A DNA stretch of 64,000 nt from Linnemannia elongata (taxonomy: Eukaryota > Mortierellomycota > Mortierellomycetes > Mortierellales > Mortierellaceae): contig JAXBDG010000001.1 of assembly GCA_036320915.1 (NCBI GenBank), positions 3,928,001-3,992,000 of the forward strand. Reading direction: 5' to 3'. The position numbers and the translations under genes are program-made. Below the pieces are notes generated by a model. It searched no databases and had not been told where the DNA came from. It was given only the letters and a program-made list of their open reading frames with translations. Positions 47,708 to 59,181 of the stretch are shown here, piece by piece (position 1 is the first letter of the stretch; every line of letters starts with the position of its first letter).

Positions 47708-48033
47708 AAAGAAAAAAAAGAGAGCGGGTTCATGGTGCTTAAGGGCCACCTCCGATTCTTCTCAATGAAAACTTGATCCTCCTCAAGCCTGTTTTTCTAC
47801 TTGACGCGTCCATTTGGTTCCTTTTATGCCCCGAATCAATGACAGCAAAAGGTAACAACTGCATGCCTTGGTACGGTTCTTGTTACGCGTTGATGGATTA
47901 TCCGAGAAAGGAAAAAATCTCGTAATCCACCCTTTTTGCGAGCACTATTAAAAGATACCTTACTCCACTCGTCTCTCAAATCTTTCTCTCGCCCTCTCGC
48001 CCTCACGCACAAACAAAAGCCCTCATTTTCAGC

Positions 48034-48546
48034 ATGTGTGCATCATTTCTTCGCCAGCTTGTCCGTCCTGGTCTTCTTCGGGCCCAACCCATTCGACCCA
48101 CACCCTCGTTTCCTCTCCAAGCTCTCGCTCGCCCCTCTCCTGCTATCCCAACTCTGACTTTTCACCGCACCCTCCAAACCAGCACCACCAGGAAAGGGAG
48201 GACGCCACGATATTATCATGTCTCCAAATGCAATGGCGGCTGTAGTGAAGACTCCTTCTCGACCATTTGGCTGACGACCACTGTCATCTTTGTCCTCATG
48301 TACCTGGTTGGCTCAGGGTCTTTAGAAAATTTTCTGAAGAGGACAACCATGTATGTAATCATGCTCTACAAGGCATCTTTGTTCTTTTTTTTTCACAGAT
48401 GTTTATTTTGGCGGTGCCTGACAGATGTTTTATTTTCACTTTTCTTTTTTGTCAGCGAGAACTCCATCATCCTTACCAATGGGGAGACTGGAGTCAAGAT
48501 CACTAGCGAAGAGAATGGAGTCAAGATCGCCGCATTAAAGGATTGA
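48034..48546 (+). CDS. Small mitochondrial-type membrane protein, divergent copy 3, 135 aa
   Basis: Function unknown. Exons 48034-48350 and 48456-48546 (408 nt in frame, phase-2 intron at the same place as in copies 1 and 4). The 105-nt intron is a multiple of three with no in-frame stop, so the unspliced frame is also open. Splicing is preferred because of GTATGT, a T-rich tract and the matching position. The N-terminus is presequence-like (FLRQLVRPGLLRAQPIR), with a processing-like FHRTLQTST. The Cys motif is reduced to CNGGC (C66, C70), followed by a helix WLTTTVIFVLMYLVG. The tail contains two near-repeats, NGETGVKIT and EENGVKIA. The most divergent member of the cluster. A TATA-like CTATTAAAAG lies about 90 bp upstream. 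Confidence 0.7.
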   Translation: MCASFLRQLVRPGLLRAQPIRPTPSFPLQALARPSPAIPTLTFHRTLQTSTTRKGRTPRYYHVSKCNGGCSEDSFSTIWLTTTVIFVLMYLVGSGSLENFLKRTTMYVIMLYKASLFFFFHRCLFWRCLTDVLFSLFFFVSENSIILTNGETGVKITSEENGVKIAALKD

Positions 48547-49522
48547 GATTTGGGTTGCTAGGTCCTCTTTCTAACCAGGCACACATACCGAATACACAAA
48601 CACGCCATCATGATTACGCTCCTTTCATAAAAAACGTGTGCTGTGATACCTTCCCAGGAGGTGGTCGCGGTCTTTTTTCCCCCTCGTTCTTATGTAGCCA
48701 CTATGTGCCATTCTGTCAATGCGATTTTGGGAGTTCCTGCACGCCACTGACGCGAACCAAGCTGATGAACGAAAGAGTGATAGAATGTAAGCCTTGCAAC
48801 TCCTACACCTTGTTCGAAGCTTGGGTGAGATCTGCGTACAAAAGCAATGTGCATCTTTTCTTTCAGCAGCCACCTCTCTTCTTCTGTCACACATGCACGT
48901 ATACATCGTGGCGACGCCGTTCTTCCGTTCACTGCTTCGGTTGGATCTTCGTCGTACTCAAATTGAACAATTCACCATTATCTCCTTCTGAAGTCCTGTG
49001 GCTCCTTTTCAAATCATCTACTCTACCATTCGTTCTCTTGTTTCCAATCCAGCCAACCATTGAATCTTCACCGCCACTATGTGGTATGCTCTTGCCGTTA
49101 TGAAAAGGAGGTAATTTGGTTTTCAGCATTTTTGCGCCAAATGCCCATGAAATAAAAAAAAAAAAAGGACAAAAAGAAGAATAATAAGTGCTTAATCCGG
49201 AAGCTGAAGGCTTAGGCGGCAAGGCCCACCCGCACTTTACTTGTCATTGCTCGGGTTGGCTTTGTTAGTTCTCCGAGCAATGACGATGATCGGGATCTGA
49301 AATTAAAGATGCTAAGCCCATGTGTGTCTGCAAAAGGAAAAATTAGCTCGTCCTCTTTATGATACCATGCGCCCGTTCGGCCACATTCCCAACTAATATA
49401 AAAAGGACGAACGTTAGCTCCCTTTTGTTTACTCTTTATTTCACACAAAACTTAATTCTTGTCCCCTCCTTGAAAGCACCACACATAATCCCTCAAACAT
49501 ACGCAAAACATCCCCATTGACC
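48547..49522. other. Spacer between copies 3 and 4
   Basis: About 1 kb with no supported gene. A TATA-like ATATAAAAAGG at about 49396-49406 lies some 120 bp before the start of copy 4. A short frame starting at 48894 (TPFFRSLLRLDLRRTQ) faintly resembles the N-terminus of the family and could be a relic, but it ends after about 33 codons. Confidence 0.4.
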
Positions 49523-50017
49523 ATGTCCACGCTTATGCTTAGAAACATCTCCCGATCAACGCGACTCCTTCGCGCCCACACGCTTCGTGCCACAGCACCA
49601 ACCTCTACCACCTCTACCCCTCTCCGCATACAGATGTCGAGATCTACAATCCAACAACGAGCCCTGTCCACCGAGACGACTACTAACATAACGCAAAAAG
49701 AGACCCCTCCCTGTGGAGGCCGATGTACCTGCGACTACGAGAACGAGAAGAGATCGAATCGGTGGTCGAATATCGCCATCTTCTCAATGATGTTCTCTAT
49801 ATTCACAAAGACACTTATTGAGCTTTATGACCAGTAAGTTGCTCCTACTCGTTGTTTTTGTTTTTTTTTTTTTGGCTGATTTTGATGATGTCGGCTATTG
49901 TGCGACAAACAAAAAGCTTACACCGTGCTTTGTTCCGCCTGATTTAGAAATTCCGAGCCTTGTGACGATGACAAGAACGCAGCATCAGAAAGTGAGGTCT
50001 CTAAATCGATATCTTAA
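49523..50017 (+). CDS. Small mitochondrial-type membrane protein with CGGRCTC motif, copy 4, 126 aa
   Basis: Function unknown. Exons 49523-49833 and 49948-50017 (381 nt in frame, phase-2 intron GTAAGT...GATTTAG). The N-terminal ~50 residues are basic, S/T/R-rich and presequence-like, with QRALSTET as a plausible processing site. TPPCGGRCTC follows (C64, C68, C70), the same spacing as C79/C83/C85 in copy 1. A hydrophobic helix comes next (WSNIAIFSMMFSIF), then a short acidic tail encoded by exon 2 with one further cysteine. Without the intron the frame would end four codons after the donor. Confidence 0.75.
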
Positions 50018-50545
50018 TAATACACATGTTATCCTATCATCAATACTGTATGTTATGTTTTAGGTGTGAAGGAGTAAGAAGAGGAGATTTCGTTTTCTAT
50101 TATTTTCTGGTGAGAGAGTTTGTAAAGACGCCATGTTGGTCCTTGACTGGAACGACAGAAAAATGGAACCCATCGTTGTTTCCTTACGAGAAAGAGTGAG
50201 GGAGAGAGAGAAAGAGAAAGGGAGGAAAGAAAGGACGACGATCGACAGGAAATTAAGACGTAGCACAGCCTTCTGATTTGCAATACAGAGGACCGTACTG
50301 ACACTCATTCTTTCTTTTCTGCAGAACGAGAAATGGTACAAAGCAAGAAAGTCCAGAAGTCAATCTTACTAACATATTGGGTGAATCCGGAAAATGACGC
50401 CGTGTTTTCTTTTGATTGTTGTTTTGCGAGATAATGGGTTGGTTGAGGGTCGTTTTATTTTATTTTTATTGGAAAACATTGCATTGTTGCTTGTCGCCCG
50501 TTTCGTTCATCGACGCTCTGGATTGATAACTAACAAAATGCCTAT
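50018..50545. other. Convergent 3' intergenic region
   Basis: Between copy 4 (+) and the CFEM-like gene (-). No gene or notable element; there is a GA-rich patch near 50190-50230. Confidence 0.5.
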
Positions 50546-51070
50546 TTACAAGATAAGTGTAGCTGCTGACACAACCGCAAAAATAGCTCCCACCGCAATC
50601 GTCGTACTGCTAACTACAAAAGCACCGTTCGCACCATTACCGGCCAAGCCAGGCCCAGGCGCAGTAACGCCTCCTCCAAAAGGTCCAGTAGTTCCGCTGG
50701 AACAGATAGCATCCTTGGAGGCCGACAACTGATCCGCAAGGGAAGAGATTTCCGTCGAGTTGCACACAGTCATTTCAACGCATCCTTGCGTCCAAGTGGT
50801 GTTGTGAGCAGAGGCCAGGGGACAAAAGCAGGCCTTTTCTGTGGGTGTCATGACTTCGGGTTCTTCGATAGCATTGAGGGCTGTAATATTGCAGGTCGGG
50901 GATATTTTTCGGGAGGCGGCGGAGAGGCAGTGATTGCACATTGTGTTGGGTATGTTGAATAGTTTTAGAGGGGTGGCAGAGGTACTGGCGCTGATGGAAG
51001 TCGGGGTGGTAGCGAGGGCTAGGATCAAGACTGAAGCCACGGTGGCGGTGGTGGTAGTGGAAGAGCGCAT
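50546..51070 (-). CDS. CFEM-like, probably GPI-anchored secreted protein, 174 aa
   Basis: Single exon. Residues 1 to about 29 form a signal peptide (hydrophobic VASVLILALATT). Eight cysteines follow, spaced C-x2-C-x11-C-x20-C-x1-C-x13-C-x5-C-x19-C. That is close to, but not identical with, the fungal CFEM pattern, including its central CxC (CFC). A G/A/S/P-rich stretch and a C-terminal hydrophobic tail (VSSTTIAVGAIFAVVSAATLIL region) look like a GPI-attachment signal. CFEM proteins act at the cell surface in haem or iron binding, adhesion or host interaction. The Asp that helps bind haem in some CFEM proteins is not clearly present, so function is open. The ATG at 51070 is the only good start, as it gives a full signal peptide. 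Confidence 0.75.
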   Translation of the reverse strand: MRSSTTTTATVASVLILALATTPTSISASTSATPLKLFNIPNTMCNHCLSAASRKISPTCNITALNAIEEPEVMTPTEKACFCPLASAHNTTWTQGCVEMTVCNSTEISSLADQLSASKDAICSSGTTGPFGGGVTAPGPGLAGNGANGAFVVSSTTIAVGAIFAVVSAATLIL

Positions 51071-51750
<680 letters not shown>

Positions 51751-52080
51751 CTACTCGTCAATCCTGACACTGTCTTTTGCCCGGGTATGTCCTTTCTCGG
51801 CCAACATTTCGTACCAATCCATTCCCACTGTCTTGACTTTTAACACACCCTCGCCGCGCTCATACAGAGAGCCAATGTTATCCTGAGCAAACTCGTATCC
51901 GTTTCCAGCAGCTCTATGATTCCACCCCATCGCCACAAATCTGTCCTTGGAGACAATTTTAGTCGTTCTCATACAAATAACCGATCATAAACGGAGCGGC
52001 TGCATATCCTTGATCGGCAGCCTTCTTGTACCGCTCGATTGCTTTGTTAATGTCTTAGGGTCTCAAAAAATGTAGGTACT
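51751..52080 (-). pseudogene. Sel1-repeat gene remnant
   Basis: Minus-strand fragment. INKAIERYKKAADQGYAAAPFMIGYLYEND is broken by a stop near 51970 and is followed in a shifted frame by AQDNIGSLYERGEGV and WYEMLAEKGHTRAK. These match the last two Sel1 units of the genes to the right. No upstream exon or promoter block was found, so this is a truncated relic at the edge of the Sel1 cluster. Confidence 0.65.
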
Positions 52081-52780
52081 CGCGTTCTAAAGCCTGGCCC
52101 ATTCAACAAGGAGTTTCTCTCCTCATATTTCCAACAAACAGAGCCATCTTTTCGAATGCTTGAGGATATCATCTCACAGAACAAACTGCTCTTGGATTTT
52201 GGGGGGGTTGATGTGACAGTCGACATAAAGGATATCTTCCGATTTTGTTGTGTGGCCGTTAGAAGCGAGTGGGTGTAACTTGCTGATGGAATGAAACGCT
52301 TAGATGTTTTGCTTTGGCGGAGAGGTTACCTGGGAAATAATTCTGTGAGGGAGGGGCCTCTTGGTGGTAAGAAGAGAAAGTGTCAGCAGATGCTTGTGAC
52401 GGCGGTGGAGTGTAGCTTCTAAGGTGCGAATGAAAAGTGATAAAAGCGAGAAAAAAGAGAAGGAAGGTGAAGAGCGAGGGTTGGCTGTGCGAAAAAAAAA
52501 AGCAGTAGGAGGAGAAGAGAAGCAGTTCTAACCCCCATTGTTGGCTAGGACTGATTTTTAGCTCCCCGTTTCGACTTTCACTTCCCTCCCGCCTTGCGGT
52601 CCATACATGAATTGGTTCTGCAAGGGGGTCTTGCTTTGTTCTTGTTGGATCTATTCTACTTTTACACCTGCCAACGAAATCTGTATGATACCTTTTTAAC
52701 TTACAAGAAATTGAATATCCCGTTAGCTGACTCACCATTCAGAACTATATACAAACGACATGTAGGTCATCGTTCATTGT
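52081..52780. other. Intergenic, 3' flank of Sel1 gene A
   Basis: No supported gene. A 159-codon minus frame at 52259-52738 has no motif and resembles C/T-rich promoter sequence read as codons. Confidence 0.5.
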
Positions 52781-54386
52781 TTAATAAAAGATGGCTTCAT
52801 ATTGGTGCAAAAACTCCAGGCGTTTCTGTGCGTCTAATTGCCATTGCTTGGCCGCCTTCAGATACCACTCCATCGCTGTCGCAACATCCTGCGGTACACC
52901 CTCACCGTACTCATATAAGCTTCCGAGGATGTACTGAGCCCGGCCATGGCCTTGTCTGGCAGCCTTGAGAAACCATCTTGAAGCCATAGACTGGTCCACA
53001 GGCACATCGTGGCCGTTATGGTACATAAGTCCGACGCTGTATTGCGCGATCGGGTTTTCTTGGTCTGCAGCCTTGCGAAACCATGTCATCGCCTGAGAAT
53101 AATCCTGACCCACTCCATGACCATTGTAGTATAGACAGCCGAGGTTTTGTTGGGCAGTTGCGCTTCCTTGATTGGCCGCCTTCAGAAGCCATTCCACTGC
53201 CTTGTGAAAATCCTGTGCCACTCCTTGGCCGTCTCGGTAAAGGCTGCCGATGTTTTCCTGGGCGTCTGGATGTCCCTGGTCAGCCGCTTTTAGGAACCAC
53301 TCCATTGCCTTGGAATAGTCTCTGACCACGCCTTTGCCGTCGCGGTACATGCCGCCGAGATTGCTTTGAGCGTATGAGTCGTTTTGTTCGGCACCCTTCT
53401 TGTACCAGTCGATTGCTTGGGAGTGATCTCGCGGCACACCTTCGCCGTAATAATAAAGGTTGCCTATGTGGGTGTATGCGTCCACGTTTCCTTGAGCGGC
53501 TGCCTTCAAATGCCACTCCATAGCTTTGACGTAGTCCTGAGAGGTGCCTTGTCCTTCTCGGTGTAGAATGCCGACGTTGCTTTGAGCCTTTGCATCTCCT
53601 TGTTCGGCGGCTTTGAGGTTCCAGGTCAGAGCTGCGGAGTAGTCCCGTGTGACGCCCAGGCCATAATGGTACATATAGCCGACTCTGCGCTGACCAATAG
53701 CATATCCTTGATCGGCAGTCCTACGAAACCATTCCATAGCCGCTTGGTAGTCTTGTTGAACACCCTCGCCATCCAAATACATATCGCCAAGTGCCACCTG
53801 AGCGTCCTTGTCGCCGAGATTGGCATTGATGCTCGTTAGAGTAAAGTCTGTGGAGATGATGGGCCCAGATTCCTGCACGACTGCTGATTGTGATTCAATG
53901 TCATCGTTGGAGGACGTCGGTGGTTTGAGCTCAGAGACAGCTGGCGTGTCGTTGTGGAGCAATTCTTCCGTTTGTTGAGCAGGTTCGTTTGAGGAATGGG
54001 TGTCGATAATTGAGTTGGTGTATAACGCAGCGTCATGCAGATCCAAGACTAGACTCTGGGTTGTAGAGGTGGCGTCGGTGATGTTCCTTTGTTCATGCAG
54101 TGACTCTGGTGGCGTCTCCATGACCTTTTCCTGTAATGATGTGCCTTCGGCGTTGACGATAGTATCTTGCTCCATACTAATCAAAAAGATTATCAAACAC
54201 AAAGTTTAAAGGTCAACGCGGGCGTCATATTTGAATCAGTAAAGACAAGAATTGTTGAGATACGTACGGGTCCAAGGAAGCCTCGATAAGGATGGTACTT
54301 TCTGAACGAGGGGTGCCGGGGGAGTCAAGACTGTCGCTGATATTAAGGCAGTCTACTTGGAGGTCTTGCACATCGTTTTGCAGCAT
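52781..54386 (-). CDS. Sel1-repeat protein A, 504 aa
   Basis: Exon 1 54386-54268 (ATG, 39 codons plus 2 nt, donor GTACGTA) and exon 2 54176-52781; 1515 nt in frame. The short N-terminus (MLQNDVQDLQVDCLNISDSL) lacks a signal peptide, and a T/S/E-rich linker follows. From LGDKDAQVALGDMY there are nine Sel1 units of 36 residues (pattern AQxxIGxLYxxGxGVxxDYxxAMxWxxKAADQG) and a short cap ending EAIFY. Sel1 repeats stack into TPR-like helical solenoids that bind other proteins. In fungi they occur in ER-associated degradation and chitin-synthase regulation, but these cluster genes have no domain that points to either. This is the only copy in the cluster with a full-length intact first exon, so it serves as reference for the others. 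Confidence 0.85.
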
Positions 54387-54831
54387 TATTCAGTCGTTGT
54401 TGGTTGTTCTCTTGGAGAGAGAGGTTGGGCTTGGAAAGGAGGGAGAGAAGTATAATCGGCGGAGTGATGGAAAGGATGAACAACGAGGATGAAGGAAAGT
54501 GAAAGATGGATGAGGGAAAAAGGATGACAGAAAAGAAGTGGTGGAAGGCCAAGAAGAAAAGAGAGGGTGGGCAAGCGTTCACAAGGACGGGAGAAAAAAA
54601 AAGAAGCGGCTGCGGCTGTCTACACACTGGATCAAGGGTTTTCCAGGGCTTGAGGCTAAGAAACTCATCAGTAATCAAAAATTTCACGACCGTCACTCAA
54701 CCCCCTGAAAATGATAGTATTTTTTTGAAAGAAAACGAATGGATTTTCGTCCATTCGAACCATTATTAGCTCTTCTTATGCGGATATCCCGCAATACAAA
54801 CTACAACCATTCTCTTTGCTTTATTGGCACG
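54387..54831 (-). promoter_or_regulatory. Promoter of Sel1 gene A with cluster-conserved block
   Basis: A block at about 54605-54715 carries TGCGGCTGT, GGGTTTTCCAGGGC, TGAGGCTAAGAAACTCATCA and ATCAAAAATT. The same words in the same order occur about 240-330 bp upstream of the first exons of genes B and D, and in part of C. Confidence 0.6.
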
Positions 54832-56241
54832 CTAATAGAAGTAATCTCCAAATCGATCCAAATTGATGAAGCGCCTCTTTGCCGCCGCGTGTCCTTGTTC
54901 AGCCGCCTTCAAGTACCACTCTTTCGCCACAACGATGTCTTGGGATACTCCGACTCCATCCTCATACAGACTACCAACGATGTACTGACTTTCATTGTGG
55001 CCTTGCTTGGCCGCCTTGAGATACCACTCGTACGCCTGGAAGTAATCTCGAGGCACATCCTTGCCATAGTAGTAGAAGCAGCCAATGTGGTTCTGTGCGC
55101 CCGCGTGTCCTTGGTCGGCAGCCTTGCGAAACCACTCCATAGCTCGAGGGTAGTCCCGCTTCACGCCCTTGCCATCGTGGTAAATGTAGGCGATATTGAC
55201 TTGAGCACATGTGTGATCCTGTTCGGCAGCCTTGTGGTACCATTCTAATGCTTGGGAGAAATCCTGGAGTACACCAAGGCCGTCGAGATACAGATTGCCG
55301 ATGTGGTTGAGTGCATCTTCGTTTCCTTGATCCGCAGCCATTAGGTACCACTCCATAGCTTTCAAATAATCATTAGGGACTCCTCGGCCGAAACAGTACA
55401 AATTGCCGATGTTGTTTTGGGCCTGGGTGTTTCCTTGGTCGGCAGATTTGAGATACCAGGTGAGCGCTGTCGAGTAGTCCCGTGTGACACCGCGACCATA
55501 GGCGTAGAGAACACCAACTTTGCGCTGACCGACGGGATCTCCTTGTTCGGCGGCTCGGAGGTACCACTTCATAGCCTCTTCGTAGTCTTGTTGCACACCC
55601 TTGCCATCCTTGTACATGTCTCCAAGAGCCACCTGAGCGTCCTTGTCGCCGAGATTGGCATTGATGCTCGTTTGGGTAAAGTCCGTGGAGATGATGGGCG
55701 CATATTCCTGCACGGCTGCTGGCTGTGATTCGTTGACTTTGTTGGAAAACGCTATTGTTTCGGCCTCAGTGACAGCGGGCGTATCGTTGCGGAGCAATTC
55801 TTCCATTTGCTGAGCAGATTTGATTGAGGAATGGCTGTCGATAATTGAGTTAGTATTTATTGCAACGTCTTGCGGACCCGAAACTAGACTCTGCTGAGTT
55901 GTAGAGGTGGCGCCGGTGATATTGTTGTCTGTGTTGCCCCTCTGCTCCTGAAACAACTCTGGTGGTGTCTCCATGACGTTTTTCTGTGGTGAATTGTCCT
56001 CGGCGTTGACGATTGTAACTTGTAACAATCTAAAGAATTTGAGTCCATGAATAACAGGTTAGAAAGGTCAGTGCCGATACTATATTTGAGCAAGCAGGGA
56101 AAAGACCCGAAAGATACGTACGAGTTCAGGTGGTGATCGACAAGGATGGTGGTTTCTGAGGTAAAAGTGCCTGGGAAGGTGAAGACTGTCGCTGACGACA
56201 AGGCAGTTTATTTGTGGGTCTTGGGCGTCGTCTTGCTGCGT
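54832..56241 (-). CDS. Sel1-repeat protein B, first exon damaged
   Basis: The exon equivalent to exon 1 of gene A lies at 56241-56122. It has ACG where A has ATG, and is 120 nt instead of 119 because of one extra base near its middle. It therefore cannot encode the usual N-terminus. The donor (GTACGTA) and acceptor (exon 2 from 56029) remain. The first in-frame ATG in exon 2 is at 55974, giving 380 residues (54832-55974). Exon 2 holds the T/S/E-rich linker and seven Sel1 units from LGDKDAQVALGDMY, ending RFGDYFY, with no internal stop. Either it is expressed from the downstream ATG or it is an early pseudogene whose repeat part has not yet decayed. Confidence 0.75.
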
Positions 56242-56839
56242 TATTTGGTAGTTGTTGGTCGTTTTACGGGGAGAACGGCTGGTCTTGGAGAAGGAGGGAA
56301 AGAAGTGTAGTCGGTGGAGTGATGGAGAAGGATGAGCAAAGAAGAAGGATGAACAACTTGGAAGGATGAAGGGAGTGAATGATGAATGAGAGGAAAGGAA
56401 TGGCAGAAAAAGAAGAGGAAGAGTGGAAAAAGAACAGAGAGCGTGGCAAGTGTGAACAGGGATGAGATAAAGATGGAGTGCTGCGGCTGTTCTTCACCAT
56501 TGATCATAGGGTTTCCAGGGCCCAAGACTACAAAGACATAGGAGATCAAAAATTGGACGCTCGACCACAATGGTATAGCAGTAGAGAAGAGCGGGGAAGG
56601 GACATGTTACCCCTGTAAAGTGTTCAGGCAGGGAATCGGGAAGCAATCTTCTTTCTTGTTGTAAATAAAAGTAGACGAGAGAAGCCGATAGAAGGCTGCT
56701 CAGGAGTGAAATGAGCAGACACCGGTTGCATTGATGTGCCCTCTCTTTTATGTTCGCTCGATTATCCACAAACCAAGACAACAAAACCATTCCCACTGAC
56801 TGTTCATTCATAGCCAATGAAAGAAACAACAGTCGCTGT
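56242..56839 (-). promoter_or_regulatory. Promoter of Sel1 gene B
   Basis: Contains the cluster-conserved block at about 56481-56560 (GCTGCGGCTGT, TGATCATAGGGTTTCCAGGG, GAGATCAAAAATT). The rest, up to the stop codon of gene C at 56840, shows no gene. Confidence 0.55.
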
Positions 56840-58428
56840 TTATTTCTCATAAAAGTACGCTCCGTATCGGTTCAAATAGTCCAAGCGAAACCGTGCATCC
56901 GCATGCCGCTGCTTTGCCGCCTCCAGATACCACTCCTTCGCAATCGCTACATCTTGCGGCACTCCATCACCGTACTCATACATGCTCCCAACGGTAAGCT
57001 GAGCTATTTTGTTTCCTTGTTCAGCAGCCTTGAGAAACCACGCTGATGCCTGCGAATAGTCCACCGACACACCTTGTCCGTTTCGGTATAAGTTCCCAAC
57101 AAACCACTGTGCTTCCGAGTCCCCTTGATCAGCAGCCTTGCGATACCAAGCCATAGCCTGAGAATAATCTTGGTCTACTCCTTTTCCATCCTCATACATC
57201 TGCCCAATAGTGGAACAAATCGTTACATCGCCTTGGTCAGCGGCCTTGATGTACCAATACATAGCCTTGGAATAGTCCACATCCATGCCTTGACCGTGGT
57301 TATATATACTCCCAAGATTTAGGAAGGCGGAAATGTCGCCTTGATCGGCGGCCATGAGATACCACTCTTTCGCCTTGGCGAAATCCTGGGCCACTCCTCG
57401 TCCGCTGAAGTAACTGTTGCCAATGCTGACCTGGGCATAGGCATCGTTTTGTTCGGCTGCCTTGCGGTGCCAATACAATGCTTGCGAGTAATCTTGAGGT
57501 ACTCCATGACCGTAGTAATGAAGGTTGCCGATGCTGTATTGAGCATCGGAGTTGCCTAGGTCGGAGGCCTTGGTATAAAACTCCATCGCTCTAATAAAGT
57601 CCTGCTCCACGCCGTTGCCGTAGTTGTAGAGAATGCCGATGTTGCAGTAGGCTTGTGCGTTCCCTTTCTCTGCAGATTTGAAATACCAGGCGAGCGCTGT
57701 CGAGTGATCTTGTGTGACGCCGTGACCATGGTCGTAGAGAACGCCCACTTTACGCTGACCAACAGCGTCTCCTTGTTCAGCCGCCCGAAGATACCATTCC
57801 ATAGCTACTTTGTAATCCTGCTGGACTCCTAGACCGTCCTTGTACATGTCTCCGAGCGCCACTTGAGCATCCTTGTCGCCTAGAGCAGCATTGATACTTG
57901 TTTGGGTGAAGTCGCTGGACACGGCGCCGGCTGACTCCTGCGTCGGTTGTGGTTGCGGTATGTTGGCACCGTTGGACGATGTTGACGTTTCACCGTCCGT
58001 AACAGTTGAATTGTTGTCATGAAGCACTGCTTTCGTTTGCTGAACAGATTTGGTCGAGGCGGGGCTGATTATGCCCAATTTATAATTCACTACTGTGTCT
58101 TCAGTACTGGAGGCCAAGTTATGTTGGATGGGGGAGGTGACTCTGAGGGCGCTATCATCTATATTGCTGCTCTGTTCTTGCGACGACCCTGCTGGTGTCT
58201 CCGCGACCTTTTCCTGTGCTGGGGCATCCTCGCCGTCCACGACGGTATCCTGCACCAATCTAAAATAAACATGAATGAGAGAAAAATCAAAAGATTAGTA
58301 AGGTCAGCACCAGCACCTTATTTGAGCGAGCTAGGAAAAGCTCTGTGGTATACGTACGAGTTCAAGTGAGCATTGACAAGGATGGTGTTTCTTGAAGGAG
58401 AGGCGCCAGGGGAGTCGACTTGTTGCAT
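56840..58428 (-). CDS. Sel1-repeat protein C, 496 aa
   Basis: Exon 1 58428-58358 and exon 2 58259-56840 (1491 nt in frame). Exon 1 is 48 nt shorter than in gene A because of an in-frame deletion: MQQVDSPGASPSRNTILVNAHLNS corresponds to the start and end of the A exon, and the phase-2 donor GTACGTA is kept. The linker (VQDTVVDGEDAPAQEKVAETP) is followed by nine Sel1 units beginning LGDKDAQVALGDMYKDGLGV and a cap ending NRYGAYFYEK. Units 1, 2 and 9 are the most like those of the other cluster genes; inner units vary. No signal peptide, membrane helix or enzyme domain is present. Probably an intact scaffold or adaptor-type protein of unknown partner. Confidence 0.85.
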
Positions 58429-59181
58429 TATTTGATCGCCGTTGGTAGTTCTTTGGCAGAGAGAGGTTGAATTTGGAGAAGGAGAGGGAGAAGCGTTATC
58501 GGTGGAGTGGTGGAGAAGGATGAACAAAGGAGTAACTCGAAGAAAGGTGAAAGGGGACGAGGAAAAAGGGAATACAGGAAGGATAAGATGAAAGGCTGAG
58601 AAGAAAGAGAAGAGAAGAAAAGAGAAGAAAAGAGAAGAAAAGAGAAGAAAAGAGAAGAAAAGAGAAGAAAGCAGAAGAGAGCAGAAGGGAAGAGGACAAG
58701 GAGGAGGCTGACGATGTTATGCATCTCCATTGATCATATGATTTCCAGGGCATGCCACTAAGAAACACATCAATGAAACCGCGGCACATTTATTTTTATT
58801 ATCTTGACCATTCTACAAAGAGTAGGACACAGTTCCTTTCACCAGCATGTTATCTTTCTAAGCACAGCCAACACCGTCTCCTACCGCTACCGCAACTTAT
58901 CCAGCACTTAGCGGCTGTAACAATAAACCACAATTCTTCTCCAACGAAAATAAAGTCAGCATTGACAGACGGATCCTCCTTTTGTAACGAGAATATGATG
59001 TCAATCGAAGGCACAGTTCAAAAAGTGACGAGGAGGGACAAGTAGGTGTGAATGGAAAAAAAAAGAAGAGTAGGAGTAATGGTTTGTCTTAATATCATGC
59101 ACCCGTTTGCAATTTCATTGGCATTCATGTTCTGTGCACAATATAGCGACGTAACTGCATTTCTGCTAGGGAGAGGAACAA
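58429..59181 (-). promoter_or_regulatory. Promoter of Sel1 gene C with decamer repeat
   Basis: Six perfect tandem copies of AGAGAAGAAA lie at 58611-58670. The cluster-conserved block is partial here (TGATCATATGATTTCCAGGGC at about 58730-58750, then CTAAGAAACACATCAATGA). The remainder up to 59181 shows no gene. Confidence 0.6.

Noticed and set aside
48894..48992. Possible fifth copy of the small mitochondrial-type family
   Set aside because: Similarity is limited to about 20 N-terminal residues; no Cys motif or helix follows.
52259..52738. 159-codon minus-strand frame between Sel1 remnant and gene A
   Set aside because: No homology to the Sel1 genes and C/T-rich promoter-like composition.
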